Positions 33,401 through 42,371 of a stretch of DNA of 64,000 nt are shown here, in pieces. The notes under the pieces were generated by a model that saw only the letters and a list, made by a program, of their open reading frames with translations, was not told where the DNA came from and ran no database searches. The position numbers and the translations under genes are program-made. The stretch comes from Saturnia japonica (Eukaryota; Arthropoda; Insecta; Lepidoptera; Saturniidae): contig CM065320.1 in the NCBI GenBank assembly GCA_033032175.1, forward strand, positions 4,526,001 through 4,590,000, written 5' to 3'. Numbering within the stretch: the stretch's first letter is position 1; the number at the start of each line of letters is the position of its first letter.

Positions 33401-36400
33401 ACCGGCTTATTAAGGAGCGCGACACGCCTAAGCGTGTCACTATGGATGGTGTTACACCTGGTGTATGATAGTCGTGATGCAGCCGGACACTACCACCGGC
33501 AAGATATGGTAGGTACCTTGAAGAAATTCATATTATATTTGCTATGTTCAATGTCTATAGTTTCTTCATTTAGCCAAAAAATATTTCTACATTGTTTTTA
33601 TAAATTCCAATTACTTCTAAAGACATATCCAGTAAAAGATTGTATTCGAGGACTCTACTGGCATCAATTGCTTACATTGGAGGAATAGTTAATAAGTTTT
33701 TTTTCCAGACGTTGTGTATCCCAGCCACTATCGTGCATGGTCCATGTACCATCTTATTGTGCGTAACAGCGTAGAGTATGGACCAGCTGTCGATTATAAG
33801 CATAGGGTTGTCAATGGTGCTTTATAATAAAATAATGTACTTTGATTACTTTATAATATTATATTTATAAAGCACGATACAATTATTTACAAAAAATTGA
33901 ATATTTTTTGAGAATATTTTATTTTTCACATATACCTTTGAAAGTGCCTGGAACTATAATGCTATTTGTTTCTAAAAAAATTGTCATATTAAGCAGATTT
34001 TTTTTTTTTCAAAAATGTAGTTATCTATTTGGTCAATTCGGGCCTGCGATCTTCGCCGTTGTATTGACCGCTATTGCACAGATGTTCAAGTTATTTAATA
34101 TAAACATATTATTTTTATTCAGGTATGTCTATTTAATCCTGGTTCGAGCTTCGGTTTTGGTGAAAATATGCGAGATCGGCGTATAGTCGCCTTGACTCCG
34201 GTCGACTGCATGTTGTTACCGAAGATATGGCTTCTCCAACGCAACACTGCGAATATTTGGACACGTATACAACACTATCTTGACAAGAAGGTGCGTTTTT
34301 TTAACCTATTATCACACTTTGTTGATATTTCTTCTTTTTTCAAGTCGAAGTGGTTCATGAAATTAGAATATCTTAGTAAACTGAGCCATTTCGATTCCCG
34401 TATTTTGTGGGGTGAGCATTATTGTTAGTTATGTGTCTGGGTGTTAAATGCCTAATATATAAAATCTGTTTACCTACCATAATACAAGCTAAGCTTAGTT
34501 TAGTTTGAATTAAGCTTAGTATGAATTTAAATAGCCGTCTGTAAAGAAAAAAATTAGCTTTAAAGGTTACATCAAACGACAGGGTTTTAATAGTTAAACT
34601 GTTAATAATAAGTTAGAGAGAAGTTGGGCAGATTCCAGATGATGCTGGAACATCAGGTCAAGGTTACTATGTTCTGTAACATTATATTTAAGTAACTGTC
34701 GACTCAATCAGTCATGTAAAAGATGCTTACGCCCTTTCTTCAAATAGAAAAGAGCTAATAATCTTCAAACGGCTGAACAAATTTTCTTAATTTTTACTTA
34801 AGAACACTATCCATCGAGTTACTTATAAAACATAAAAAAAAACTAATTCCGAATCGGTTCAGCCGCTTGGAAGCTATTATGTGACAGACAGACACAATAG
34901 ATTCATACGATAAACTTAAAACACCCCTCAGATTGCGTCCTGGATTAAAAATAGCATTGCAAAGGAGGATTTTTTGTATTTTTCCAAATGTTTTCTTTCG
35001 TTAATGTACGCGATTTAACTCTATGCCGTTTTCTACCTATTAATGTAATTTTTTTAATTTCTTTCACGTTTATCCCTTTATATATTCGCGATGGTTCAAG
35101 TGCATTTCAGTTTTTCATCGGTCCATATTTTATTAATCGAGTACGTGTTTACAAGTCAGTCGTGGTGATTTGTTTTGCTAAAAATACACAAGAATGCCTC
35201 AAGAACATAACATTGGTTTCTATATTCGTATTCTGAATGCGAAAAGAAGCATTGAAAGATGCTTTGCATTGAAAATGAAATTGAAAAGCATGATTCAGTT
35301 GATTTACTTAAACTGCGTTCATATAAATAAACGAATATGTAGTTTGTCTCGTGGAGCGTAAATATTTTACATCTAAATGCAGAGTGGACGTCCCGAAGAT
35401 TGAATATGAGTTTTGATAGATTTTCTTTTCTCTACCTAATTAGTAGCTACCTCAATTGTAAAGCAAATTATGTAAATTTGGTAACACAGAAAATGAAACA
35501 TTTAACATACTTTAAAATTATAAATAATCATATTAAATTGACGTAAATTTATATGCAAAACGTAAATTATTTGTAGATTTAACAATTTTACCTATTATCA
35601 CGTAGACTAAAGTATAATTTCTATATATCTATCAAATCAAATCATAACAGAAGAAATAAATAAAAAATGGATTTAATATAATAAAACAAAAATCATTATT
35701 AACATATTATATTCCGCATATAGAGTCGACTAGATATTGGAAATGATACACTAGCCATTTTTCGGAAATTTCACATTTAAAGTTAAAAGTTTTCATAAAG
35801 CGCAGTTGGTTCTTTATATAAATAAACAAATTAAGTTTTATTAAAAGCATCAGTAACTTCAGTGTTTATCAGTTTAACGTCCGGTGTTCATAAGTTATTT
35901 CTAGTAATATTTGTATCAGTTTACATGCTCTATTGTTTTAAATAATTATGATATCAACGTATTTTCCCTATACATGAGAATGCGTGGTTGGGCTTATCAC
36001 CTATATATATATAAATTATATAGATAGGTCCTGTTTTTTTAGGACTTAATAATGTGGTCATATCTGTCTATGTGTTCTAATCTATAAAGAATAAGTCTAA
36101 AGGCCTTAACGAATTTAATTTTAATTAATATATACAGCCCTATAAATTTTGATGTACGTGCTTATTGCGAATATAATTCTTGGGGCTATAGTAAACAACA
36201 ACAGAACATAATGGAATTATGATAATCGAAAAATAATTATCTTCTGAACGTGTGTACATATAAATGTTTTTATTTTGTCGAGAAAATAAAAGATGAAGGG
36301 GTGAAATAGGGGTTGAAATTTCGAATGAAGAAATCATCAAACCAATTTTGATGAATTTTTGTATAGATATATATTGGACTTTGGAGAAAGACATGTAGAC

Positions 36401-37083
36401 CTTATATCTCGAAAATAAAACTTGAAGAGGTGAAATAGAGTATAAAAGTTTGCACGAAGAGCTCATCATTTCTCAAATTAGGGATATGATAAATTAATAT
36501 TTATGCTTTTGGTAAGAAATAAGAGGGTTTCGCGTTTTTTAAAAATCAAGGTTCTTTTACACTGTAGGCCGCGACCCACGGCCGCGGGAAAAGCGCTAGT
36601 TATAATATACTATATTTAAAAGGGGTCTAGAACGCGTCTTATATTTTAATTATTCGACGATTTAAGTGCATGTCACAGTGGATACAGTGTAGTGCGCCAA
36701 AACATCACTAGTTACAATGAGCAGATGAGAGGAGCCACTACAAGCTGCCTTCGCTAAAGAAAACACCGCCTGTGTTGTAACCAGGCCAAAACGTCGAGTA
36801 ATTCAAAAGTAAGATGCGTTCTAGATCCCCATTAAATAAATAATATAAATTTTTTATCATCAATCGAATGTTTACGTAAGACATAATTAATGTATGTTAC
36901 TTAATATTTTATTAGATTCCCACAAAGAAGGACCTCTTCAAGGATTTTGTACAAGATCGCCGCTGGCAAGAGTTTCGTGAACAGATGGTGGATGATGTCG
37001 TGGCTCGCTCTAATACAGTCAACTGGACTTCAGTTCACGACGTACCCTATTCTATTCGCATGGAAGAAATGTTAGACATTTAG
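24429..37083 (+). CDS. CNBD2-like protein, tandem cNMP-binding domains
   Basis: Proposed exons, all in phase: 24429-24464 (start, weak donor GTTATG), 24544-24735, 24814-24918, 25102-25357, 25863-25990, 26767-26961, 29351-29695, 34123-34290 and 36916-37083 (TAG). They give about 530 aa (human CNBD2 has 576). The first cyclic-nucleotide-binding domain has YFIVTGDVIV, GDMFGEVSLL and PRTATV. The second has YFILSGQCQM, then after a linker NPGSSFGFGENM and RRIVAL. The C-terminus (KKDLFKDFVQDRRWQEF) matches the CNBD2 tail. Mouse CNBD2 is a sperm-flagellum/spermatogenesis protein; that role here is inferred. Exon 7 (29351-29695) adds a Ser/Thr-rich linker of 115 residues between the second domain's halves; its donor could also be 29700|GTAAAA, which would break the frame. 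The start codon is uncertain (ATG at 24559 is also in frame). AATAAA follows at 37125. Confidence 0.85.
25358..25862. other. CNBD2-like intron 4
   Basis: AT-rich, with a short piece of the common 'aaaatttcatccaaatggtt...' repeat near 25560. Nothing else seen. Confidence 0.4.
26050..26725 (-). mobile_element. Mariner remnant in CNBD2-like intron 5
   Basis: Minus-strand translation across frames retains KMVKFEMISIHM (the VNKQN...NPH region), a degenerate catalytic block, GDMNWLPRSCDLTPLHFFLWG (final catalytic region, Asp replaced by His in PL[D/H]FF) and a C-terminal tail. Several stops and frame changes are present, and no terminal repeats remain. It is related to the DD41D-type element at 31579-32879 but much older. 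Confidence 0.75.
26962..29350. other. CNBD2-like intron 6
   Basis: About 2.4 kb. It contains a LINE-like fragment at 28750-29060 (listed separately) and a short 'aaatcggtccagggtttctcaag' repeat piece near 28212. Open frames here do not look coding. Confidence 0.45.
28750..29060 (-). repeat. LINE-like 3' fragment
   Basis: Starts at the T-rich end 'aaatttaaatctttattacaca' (antisense A-tail style). On the minus strand it carries a decayed protein-like stretch including FRRNNSTAVEFAFYQHPTS and further TSQLSGFLQA-type residues with stops. The family is uncertain. Confidence 0.35.
30333..30354. repeat. Poly(A) run in intron
   Basis: About 22 consecutive A, possibly the tail of a decayed retroposon. 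No recognisable body precedes it. Confidence 0.6.
30628..30696 (+). other. Possible cassette exon of the CNBD2-like gene
   Basis: A 69-bp open segment between TTTCAAAG and CAG|GTATGA reads RLSVLPEGIAKTPHIRTSKP in phase 2, the phase left if exon 7 ends at 29700|GTAAAA. Joining it to the next exon (34123) would give an early stop, so it is either chance or part of a truncated or more complex isoform. Confidence 0.25.
31579..32879 (+). mobile_element. DD41D mariner, perfect 31-bp TIRs, in a CNBD2-like intron
   Basis: A 1,301-bp element flanked by TA (31577-31578 and 32880-32881). Terminal repeats 31579-31609 and 32849-32879 are exact inverted copies, starting CAAGGTGTCCAGAAAGGGTA. Same orientation as the host gene. 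Perfect ends and an almost intact transposase point to a young insertion. Confidence 0.95.
31695..32772 (+). pseudogene. DD41D mariner transposase with one frameshift
   Basis: From ATG 31695 the frame encodes the paired helix-turn-helix region (AYYRNGDSIVTAQRLYR, then SGRPRSVRDEE) and closes at 32048. The catalytic half is open in another frame from about 32040 to TAA at 32772. A single small indel near 32025 separates them. Catalytic residues: Asp in FSDEANFHLNG, Asp in WFQQDGATCY, and Asp in SPLDYFAWG, 41 residues after the second. That spacing and the LFPNKVISR...INWPPRSPD block place it with the DD41D (rosa-type) mariners. Confidence 0.9.
32882..34122. other. CNBD2-like intron 7, distal part
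   Basis: AT-rich apart from an unexplained GC-richer tract at 33225-33520 with a 139-codon open frame (from GTG 33269) and a small hairpin (GACACGC-ctaa-GCGTGTC near 33420). Not recognised as an exon: no splice-site pair links it in phase to the neighbouring exons. Confidence 0.35.
34291..36915. other. CNBD2-like last intron
   Basis: About 2.6 kb. It contains a repeat piece near 34730-34890 ('cggctgaacaaattttctta...aatcggttcagccgc...cagacagaca') and the repeat at 36180-36612. No coding exon was found; the two flanking exons join in phase 0. Confidence 0.45.
36180..36612 (-). repeat. Dispersed repeat ending in 'cgcgggaaaagcgctagt'
   Basis: Contains two related blocks ('aaagatgaaggggtgaaataggg' and 'aaacttgaagaggtgaaatagag', about 120 bp apart) and ends 'ggccgcgggaaaagcgctagttata', the inverse of the common lepidopteran repeat start. 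No coding potential. Confidence 0.45.
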
Positions 37084-37124
37084 TTTTGAAATAACTGTTT
37101 TGTGACATTATTAAACAATGTATA

Positions 37125-37134
37125 AATAAATAAA
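37125..37134 (+). promoter_or_regulatory. Polyadenylation signals of the CNBD2-like gene
   Basis: Two overlapping AATAAA words lie 42-51 bases after the stop codon. Confidence 0.6.
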
Positions 37135-37739
37135 ATATTCTTGTCGGCCTGTTTAGTATTTATTTAAATAAACTTGTTCAGGTTGATCCTAAACTCAAAA
37201 ACTATACAGGGTTATTGGTAATTGGACGTATTCCCGTTAGGAGTCGATAGGGGTGACTATTTGCGATAACTTTAACCACCATATGCATTATGCAAAAGTG
37301 AACCAAAATAAGTAAAAAATGCAACATCAAAAAATTGTTCTATAAAAAATATCAATTTAAATCTCTTTTTTTTCTCATTTATAAAAGCGATTAAACACTG
37401 GTTATTTGTCAATATTAAAACAGCAATAATCGGTACAAAATAAAAATGCGAGACGAAAAACGATATTATTTCAAGGTTCTTTCGAGATTTTTTTCCACTA
37501 AAATGCTTTAAAAACAAAGAAAAACATTTTGAAACTTGCCGTGCAGTTTATTTTAAAAACATAACCGTTGGAAAATAAAATGGGTACCTACCTACCTACT
37601 CGAAAGGCACTCATATATTTTAATCCATACCTTAACGAGTTTTATTGGTAAGGCAGAGGCGAAGGCCTCGACGGATTGATTTCCAAATATGGCATCTAAG
37701 AAGTATGAAACTTTTAGTATCTAGGTACCTCATTGTTTA

Positions 37740-37960
37740 TTTATAATGGTTTGGGCATGTAGAGTGGATAAATGAAAGAAGAATGACCAAACAATAAGGC
37801 GAGTGTGAATGGGAACGTTGGAATAGGAAAGCCTAGACGTGAAAAAATTGAAGATCCGAAAGATGTATGCCAGAATCGTAGCAAGAGGAAGAACGTGAAC
37901 TCTACCTACCCCATTGGAAAGGAGTGTTATTTTTGTATGTATATATTTACGAAATAGAAG
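37740..37960 (+). repeat. LINE reverse-transcriptase C-terminal fragment
   Basis: Decayed plus-strand translation keeps the WFGHV.. motif near 37750, then KIRKMYARIVARGR and further C-terminal-like residues in shifting frames. This is typical of the end of non-LTR retrotransposon ORF2 in Lepidoptera. Heavily truncated. Confidence 0.5.
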
Positions 37961-38049
37961 ACTATATTGTAAGTAGAACTAGAAGTAGAATATGATATTA
38001 ATAACAAATATAACTTGTGAATTAAAAAAAATAAACTAACTATATTATC

Positions 38050-38600
38050 TATACTTAATATAAAAACGGATTTTTTTTTGTTTGTTTAAGCACGCTAATT
38101 TCTGGATCTACCACTCAGATTCCAAAAATACTTTTTGCATATGATGCCAGACTCTCGAGGAATAGTATAGGCTAAAGATTAGGCTTAATCTCTGAGATAG
38201 CCTTAAATATTGATTTTTGTTACATAAGTCGGAAGTCAAGCCCTCCCGAATTGCTTAAACAGCGTGTGCTGTCGTAATCGTTAATGATACGGAAATACAA
38301 TGTTCTACAATAAAAATGGTCTTTAGTATATCTAAAAAAAGTCAGCGACAACATATACCTATCTCTTATACATAAGCCACAATAGAGTATTTTGTGACAA
38401 AGATTTCTTGAAAATAAAAAAGTGATTTACATGCATTATTTTTAGACATGGCTTATTAATCCTTACAAACAAGAGTTACTTCATTATAATGAGAATTTTA
38501 TGAAGTTAAATTTTGCTCTTTAGAGTTTGCTATTTGGTCACATAGTTTAGGAGATAATGAAAAATTAAAATAGTTTGTACTTGCGGGAAAAACAATTATG
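38050..38600 (+). repeat. Dispersed non-coding repeat ('tatctatacttaatataaaaacgg')
   Basis: Begins 'tatattatctatacttaatataaaaa', followed by T-rich 'ttttttttgtttgtttaagcacgctaatttctgg' and 'actctcgaggaatagtataggct'. This order is familiar from abundant non-autonomous repeats of butterflies and moths. The class is not certain (Helitron-like is possible). Confidence 0.4.
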
Positions 38601-38619
38601 ATAGACTACATGGGTGCGT

Positions 38620-38960
38620 TGGCGGTGCGGTGTTTGTCGTATAAAATTAACACGGGTGAAAACGTTGCGCATGCTAGTATTATTATATTATAATATTTGA
38701 AAATATGTAGTGGCCGCGGCCGCGGCATTGCGAAAAAAAGCGCGAATCACGAGTGATGTCATATTAGTTCTACGTCGCGTAACCAAGGCAACCGGTTTTG
38801 GCGGGAAGCGCCCACACGCGTTTTAAACTCTGTGGCATAGAATAATAAAGAGTGACGGTATTTCTAGCAGTGAAGATTATTCGTAAAGCTAATATTCGAC
38901 CGCAGTGCACCGCGACGACCGAACGCCGCACAATAATTTACGACGACAGCCTTGCTGATC
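38620..38960 (+). promoter_or_regulatory. CpG-rich putative promoter of the ODF3-like gene
   Basis: A 340-bp GC/CpG-rich island in AT-rich DNA, with GGCCGCGGCCGCGG, a CRE-like TGATGTCA (about 38755), an X-box (38779-38792) and CAGT-type initiator words. Beyond it the sequence runs to a strong donor at 39126|GTGAGT. It lies between the end of the CNBD2-like gene and the ODF3-like exons on the same strand. The assignment to that gene is positional inference. Confidence 0.5.
38779..38792 (+). promoter_or_regulatory. RFX X-box (GTAACC-AA-GGCAAC)
   Basis: GTAACCAAGGCAAC fits the X-box consensus GTNRCC-N(0-3)-RGYAAC in both half-sites. RFX factors use this motif to switch on ciliary and flagellar genes in animals. 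It sits inside the CpG-rich putative promoter upstream of an axonemal-family gene. Confidence 0.6.
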
Positions 38961-39126
38961 GAAAATTCGCGATTTTTAACATAATACCTATACTCATACC
39001 GTAGACGTAAATCTTAAGTTTGATAGTTCTTAATATAATTACTATTATTGTGCATACATTTTATATTTATTGTAAGGTGGCATCGTCATTTCTAATTTTA
39101 GACTCTTTGAAAGCGGTTTCTAATAG
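38961..39126 (+). other. Candidate non-coding first exon ending at GTGAGT
   Basis: The sequence 'ggtttctaatag' followed by GTGAGTCA is a close match to a splice donor. No long frame crosses it, so any exon here would be 5' UTR. Joining to the acceptor at 50300 would place the ATG at 50385 as first coding codon. Confidence 0.35.
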
Positions 39127-39340
39127 GTGAGTCAAGTGATTTGTCCTTTAATATTATTATTTTTGTACTTACACTACTTATATGTTTATATATCACATTA
39201 ACATTGGAAGCGACGTTTAAATTGATAACTGTCAATAAACACGTTTCATACAGTATAATATTGTGTTGGATATGTTTAGATACTGTTAATCAGGAAGCTG
39301 TTTATTCAAAATATGATAATTACGAGTTCGTATAAACACA

Positions 39341-39413
39341 TCGACAGTGGAAAGGCTAATTGACTAACGTGTAAAGTTTGTCATATGTACGTTAGTCAAT
39401 TAGTCCTTCCATC
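39341..39413. ncRNA. Hairpin, miRNA-precursor-like or tiny MITE
   Basis: The left arm (GGCTAATTGACTAACGT) and right arm (ACGTTAGTCAATTAGTCC) pair almost perfectly. With GGAAA/TTCC and CGA/TCG extensions the stem reaches about 26 bp with two small bulges, closed by an 18-base loop. Size and shape fit a pre-miRNA, but I do not recognise the arm as a known miRNA. Confidence 0.3.
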
Positions 39414-40091
39414 GTACGATTATCTTGTTTGCAGCCTTTCTTTAAATAAACAAATTTTGATGAAAATTATCAAAAATGAGAAATTTCACCAAAAACCACT
39501 ACTAGTTATGCGAATTGATTTATGTAGGTACTTATTGCCGAAAATTTTTTTTTTTTAAATACTAAGCCAATTGTGGAAGACGTAATTCTTTTCTGGAAAT
39601 TTCATACAAATGTAAATAGCGACTAATTCTTTATAAATTGGTGTCAATGTGGGCAAGTACAAAATGTGTAATTTAGTTCCATTAAAATCAAACTTTGTTC
39701 AGGAGTTCGAAGTTTTAAACTTTATTTTATTATGTATCCAATAAATTGTTTTTTAATCTTTGTTACTTCTGTCTGGCAGGTATGAAACGGTGTTACATTC
39801 ACCTACTTATACAGTTTAATAAATTTTATAATCTTTTTATAAGCGCTTTTTGCAGAGTAGTTTTCAAAAAATTATGTATAAATGGTAACTAACCATGAAT
39901 GCCCAAAAGTTACGTCTTTATCAATGAAATAGGTTATTCATAAAGTATCTTTTTCTACTTTTTAAAATGATACAATAATTGTTTTCGTTATGCACATCAT
40001 ATATGCACACCGTTATTACAATACATATGTTTTTATTAGTACAAACATAGCTACAACATCTAATTAGGGTAAATATTGCCTTTAAATAATA
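39414..40091. other. Unassigned intron sequence
   Basis: AT-rich, no gene or repeat termini seen. Confidence 0.4.
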
Positions 40092-40572
40092 AAGGATTTT
40101 CAACAAGAACTTTGTTTTTTAAAAGAAAATAAAACAAAGAATTGAGATGAAAATGATACAAATTCTTATTGTAGTAGAAAGAGTAAGGATGGTAATTATA
40201 AATGAAAAATGATATCGAACAAATGTCCACCACGTCCAAGCTTACAGATATCGATCCTTTCATAAAAATTTTCAATCACTTTTTCGCAAAATCGCTGGTT
40301 TATTTCCTTAATCACGTCACGGGGTTTGAGTCTTAAGTCAGAAGAACGATTATGTTGACCGAAAATATCAGAAATTATACGAAATGTTACTTTTACACAT
40401 CCACGGTTTTCATAGTGGATTAGTATTATTTTAATGCTATTTTCGAGCAAAACTGAATTCATTGTTACCGTTGTCGAAGTTTCTTCTACTGATATGTCAA
40501 AAAACTAAAGGTCAAAACTGTCATGTTGTTCCGATTTGCCCCTATTAAAACAAAGTTCTTGTTGAAAAACCC
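40092..40572 (-). mobile_element. Internally deleted mariner-type element (MITE)
   Basis: A 481-bp element with inverted ends (left AGGATTTTCAACAAGAACTT, reversed right GGGTTTTTCAACAAGAACTT) of about 26 bp beside TA. The minus-strand frame 40462-40196 joins an N-terminal transposase piece (ILIHYENRGCVKVTF, DIFGQHNRSSD) directly to the C-terminal end (GRGGHLFDIIFHL, stop). The whole catalytic domain is missing. It is a non-autonomous derivative of a mariner-type parent. Confidence 0.8.
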
Positions 40573-41944
40573 TATAGTATGATATAATTAAAGGTTCAAT
40601 CAAATTATAGTAGGCACCAATGATCAGACTATCTACCTTTATTTTTTTTTTATTAGGACTTGTATTAATTTATTGAGTTTTTATATCTCAGTTTGCGTGA
40701 TTTATTAACTTGGATTTTGAAAACTATATTTGAAAATATATCATATTATTATGTTCAGTATAATATGTTTTATATGTATAATGTTTTACTTATACATAAA
40801 ACATATGTTAATAAGTTATATATTCACCTGATAAGCAATAGTACAGCTATGCCGTGTGCAATACAATGAAGCCGGGTGTTGCGTTTCATCTCAAATTGCA
40901 ATGATTTCTCATGTTTCTTATTAACATTGCTTCTGTTACCAATACATGCATCAATCAACTTAACATTTATTCATTCGAGAACGGAGTCAATTCGCAACTA
41001 TTGTTTTTAAATTTCAAAACATTCATGACGTAAGAGGTTTATTTATCTTTCAACATGCTCTTTCTATTAATTAAGAGAACAAAATGCATTCAATTATATT
41101 TGCTTCAATTTCAAAGATGACATCATATAAACCTACATTTTCTTATCCGAGGGTTTTACCGTAATTGAGAAAGAAATGTTTTCTTACTAATTGTGAATGG
41201 CAATGTCACCTACATCCCTTATCTATAATTCCAGCGAATTAGTGTATATTTTGACCTAGAAGAAGTCAACCAAAACATGTTCTTTGTTCTTATACTTAAT
41301 AGTTATACAAATTCAAGGTAGTTCACAAATTAAAAAAATATTGATTTTAATGAGAATGTTTTGATTGATTTTATTATTGATGCCAACCCTGTCTTAAACT
41401 TCGAATAATAACCACGTACCACCTATAGATACTAAATTATACAAATACAGTAGGTACTTAAGTAAAACATTGTAATATAAAATAAATCTAATTCAAAGGA
41501 AGTATCTTGTTATGACATTATTCTGTTAACGGTGACCTTAACATTTTAACTTAACCGTGGATGCTTCCTTGTTGTAAAACGAACTCAAGTTATGTACCGT
41601 ATTCGTCGATGACGGCATATTTTCTACCGGCCGTCAAACGGGCAGGTTATCGGCAAATAGGTCTCAAGCCGTGTCTTGACCTAATTGAGACTACGTCTTA
41701 TAATAGAATAGAACAAACCACAATTTGTTTTATGCTCAGTTGAACCGGCCAATGGAATTCAATGCCGAAACAATAAATATTAATCAAACCATTGCATTTA
41801 TCTACGAATTCTTTTAATTTGTCAAAAGCATAACTAGAGATTTATTTATCATTGCATATACGATACGAATTGCGATATATAAGCACTTATGTTATCTATA
41901 CATTTTAATATGCCTTTATGTATGAACACAATAAATTGAAGAAT
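40573..41944. other. Unassigned intron sequence
   Basis: About 1.4 kb, AT-rich, no convincing exon or element. Confidence 0.4.
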
Positions 41945-42250
41945 TTCTGACCAAGGTTATCAAAAAAGAGGTAGTGCACAGGGAAATGTCTTTAGAGATT
42001 TCTCTCTTCTTGGGGCAAGCCGACTGGTGGAATATCTCCACCCTATAGAAGATCGCTGCCAAATAACCTTGTGTTGTGTTTCTGCGGTGGTAGGGCTTCC
42101 AGAGCTCCTTAGGGTCAGGGGATTCAAAGTCTGTAACGCGCCAGTGATGTCTATTGTATTACAAGCGTCCACAGGCTACGGTAGCCGCTTACCATCAGAC
42201 GAGTAGAATGCTTGTTTGCCACATTAGTTGTGTAAAAAAAAAAAAAAACA
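41945..42250 (+). repeat. LINE/SINE 3' end with A-tail
   Basis: About 300 bp ending 'acaggctacggtagccgcttaccatcag...gcttgtttgccacattagttgtgt' plus a run of about 15 A (42235-42249). The end block 'ggtnaccgcttaccatcagn' before an A-tail is common in lepidopteran retroposons. A related piece is at 13707-13790. Confidence 0.55.
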
Positions 42251-42371
42251 AACACCATTAAAACGGTTGTTATATTATACCTACTTAAACAGTAAAATTT
42301 CGCTAATTTAAAAGTAATTTATCAAACGCTGAAAAAAGTATGGAGCTTGAGGTAGAAATATATTTTTAATA

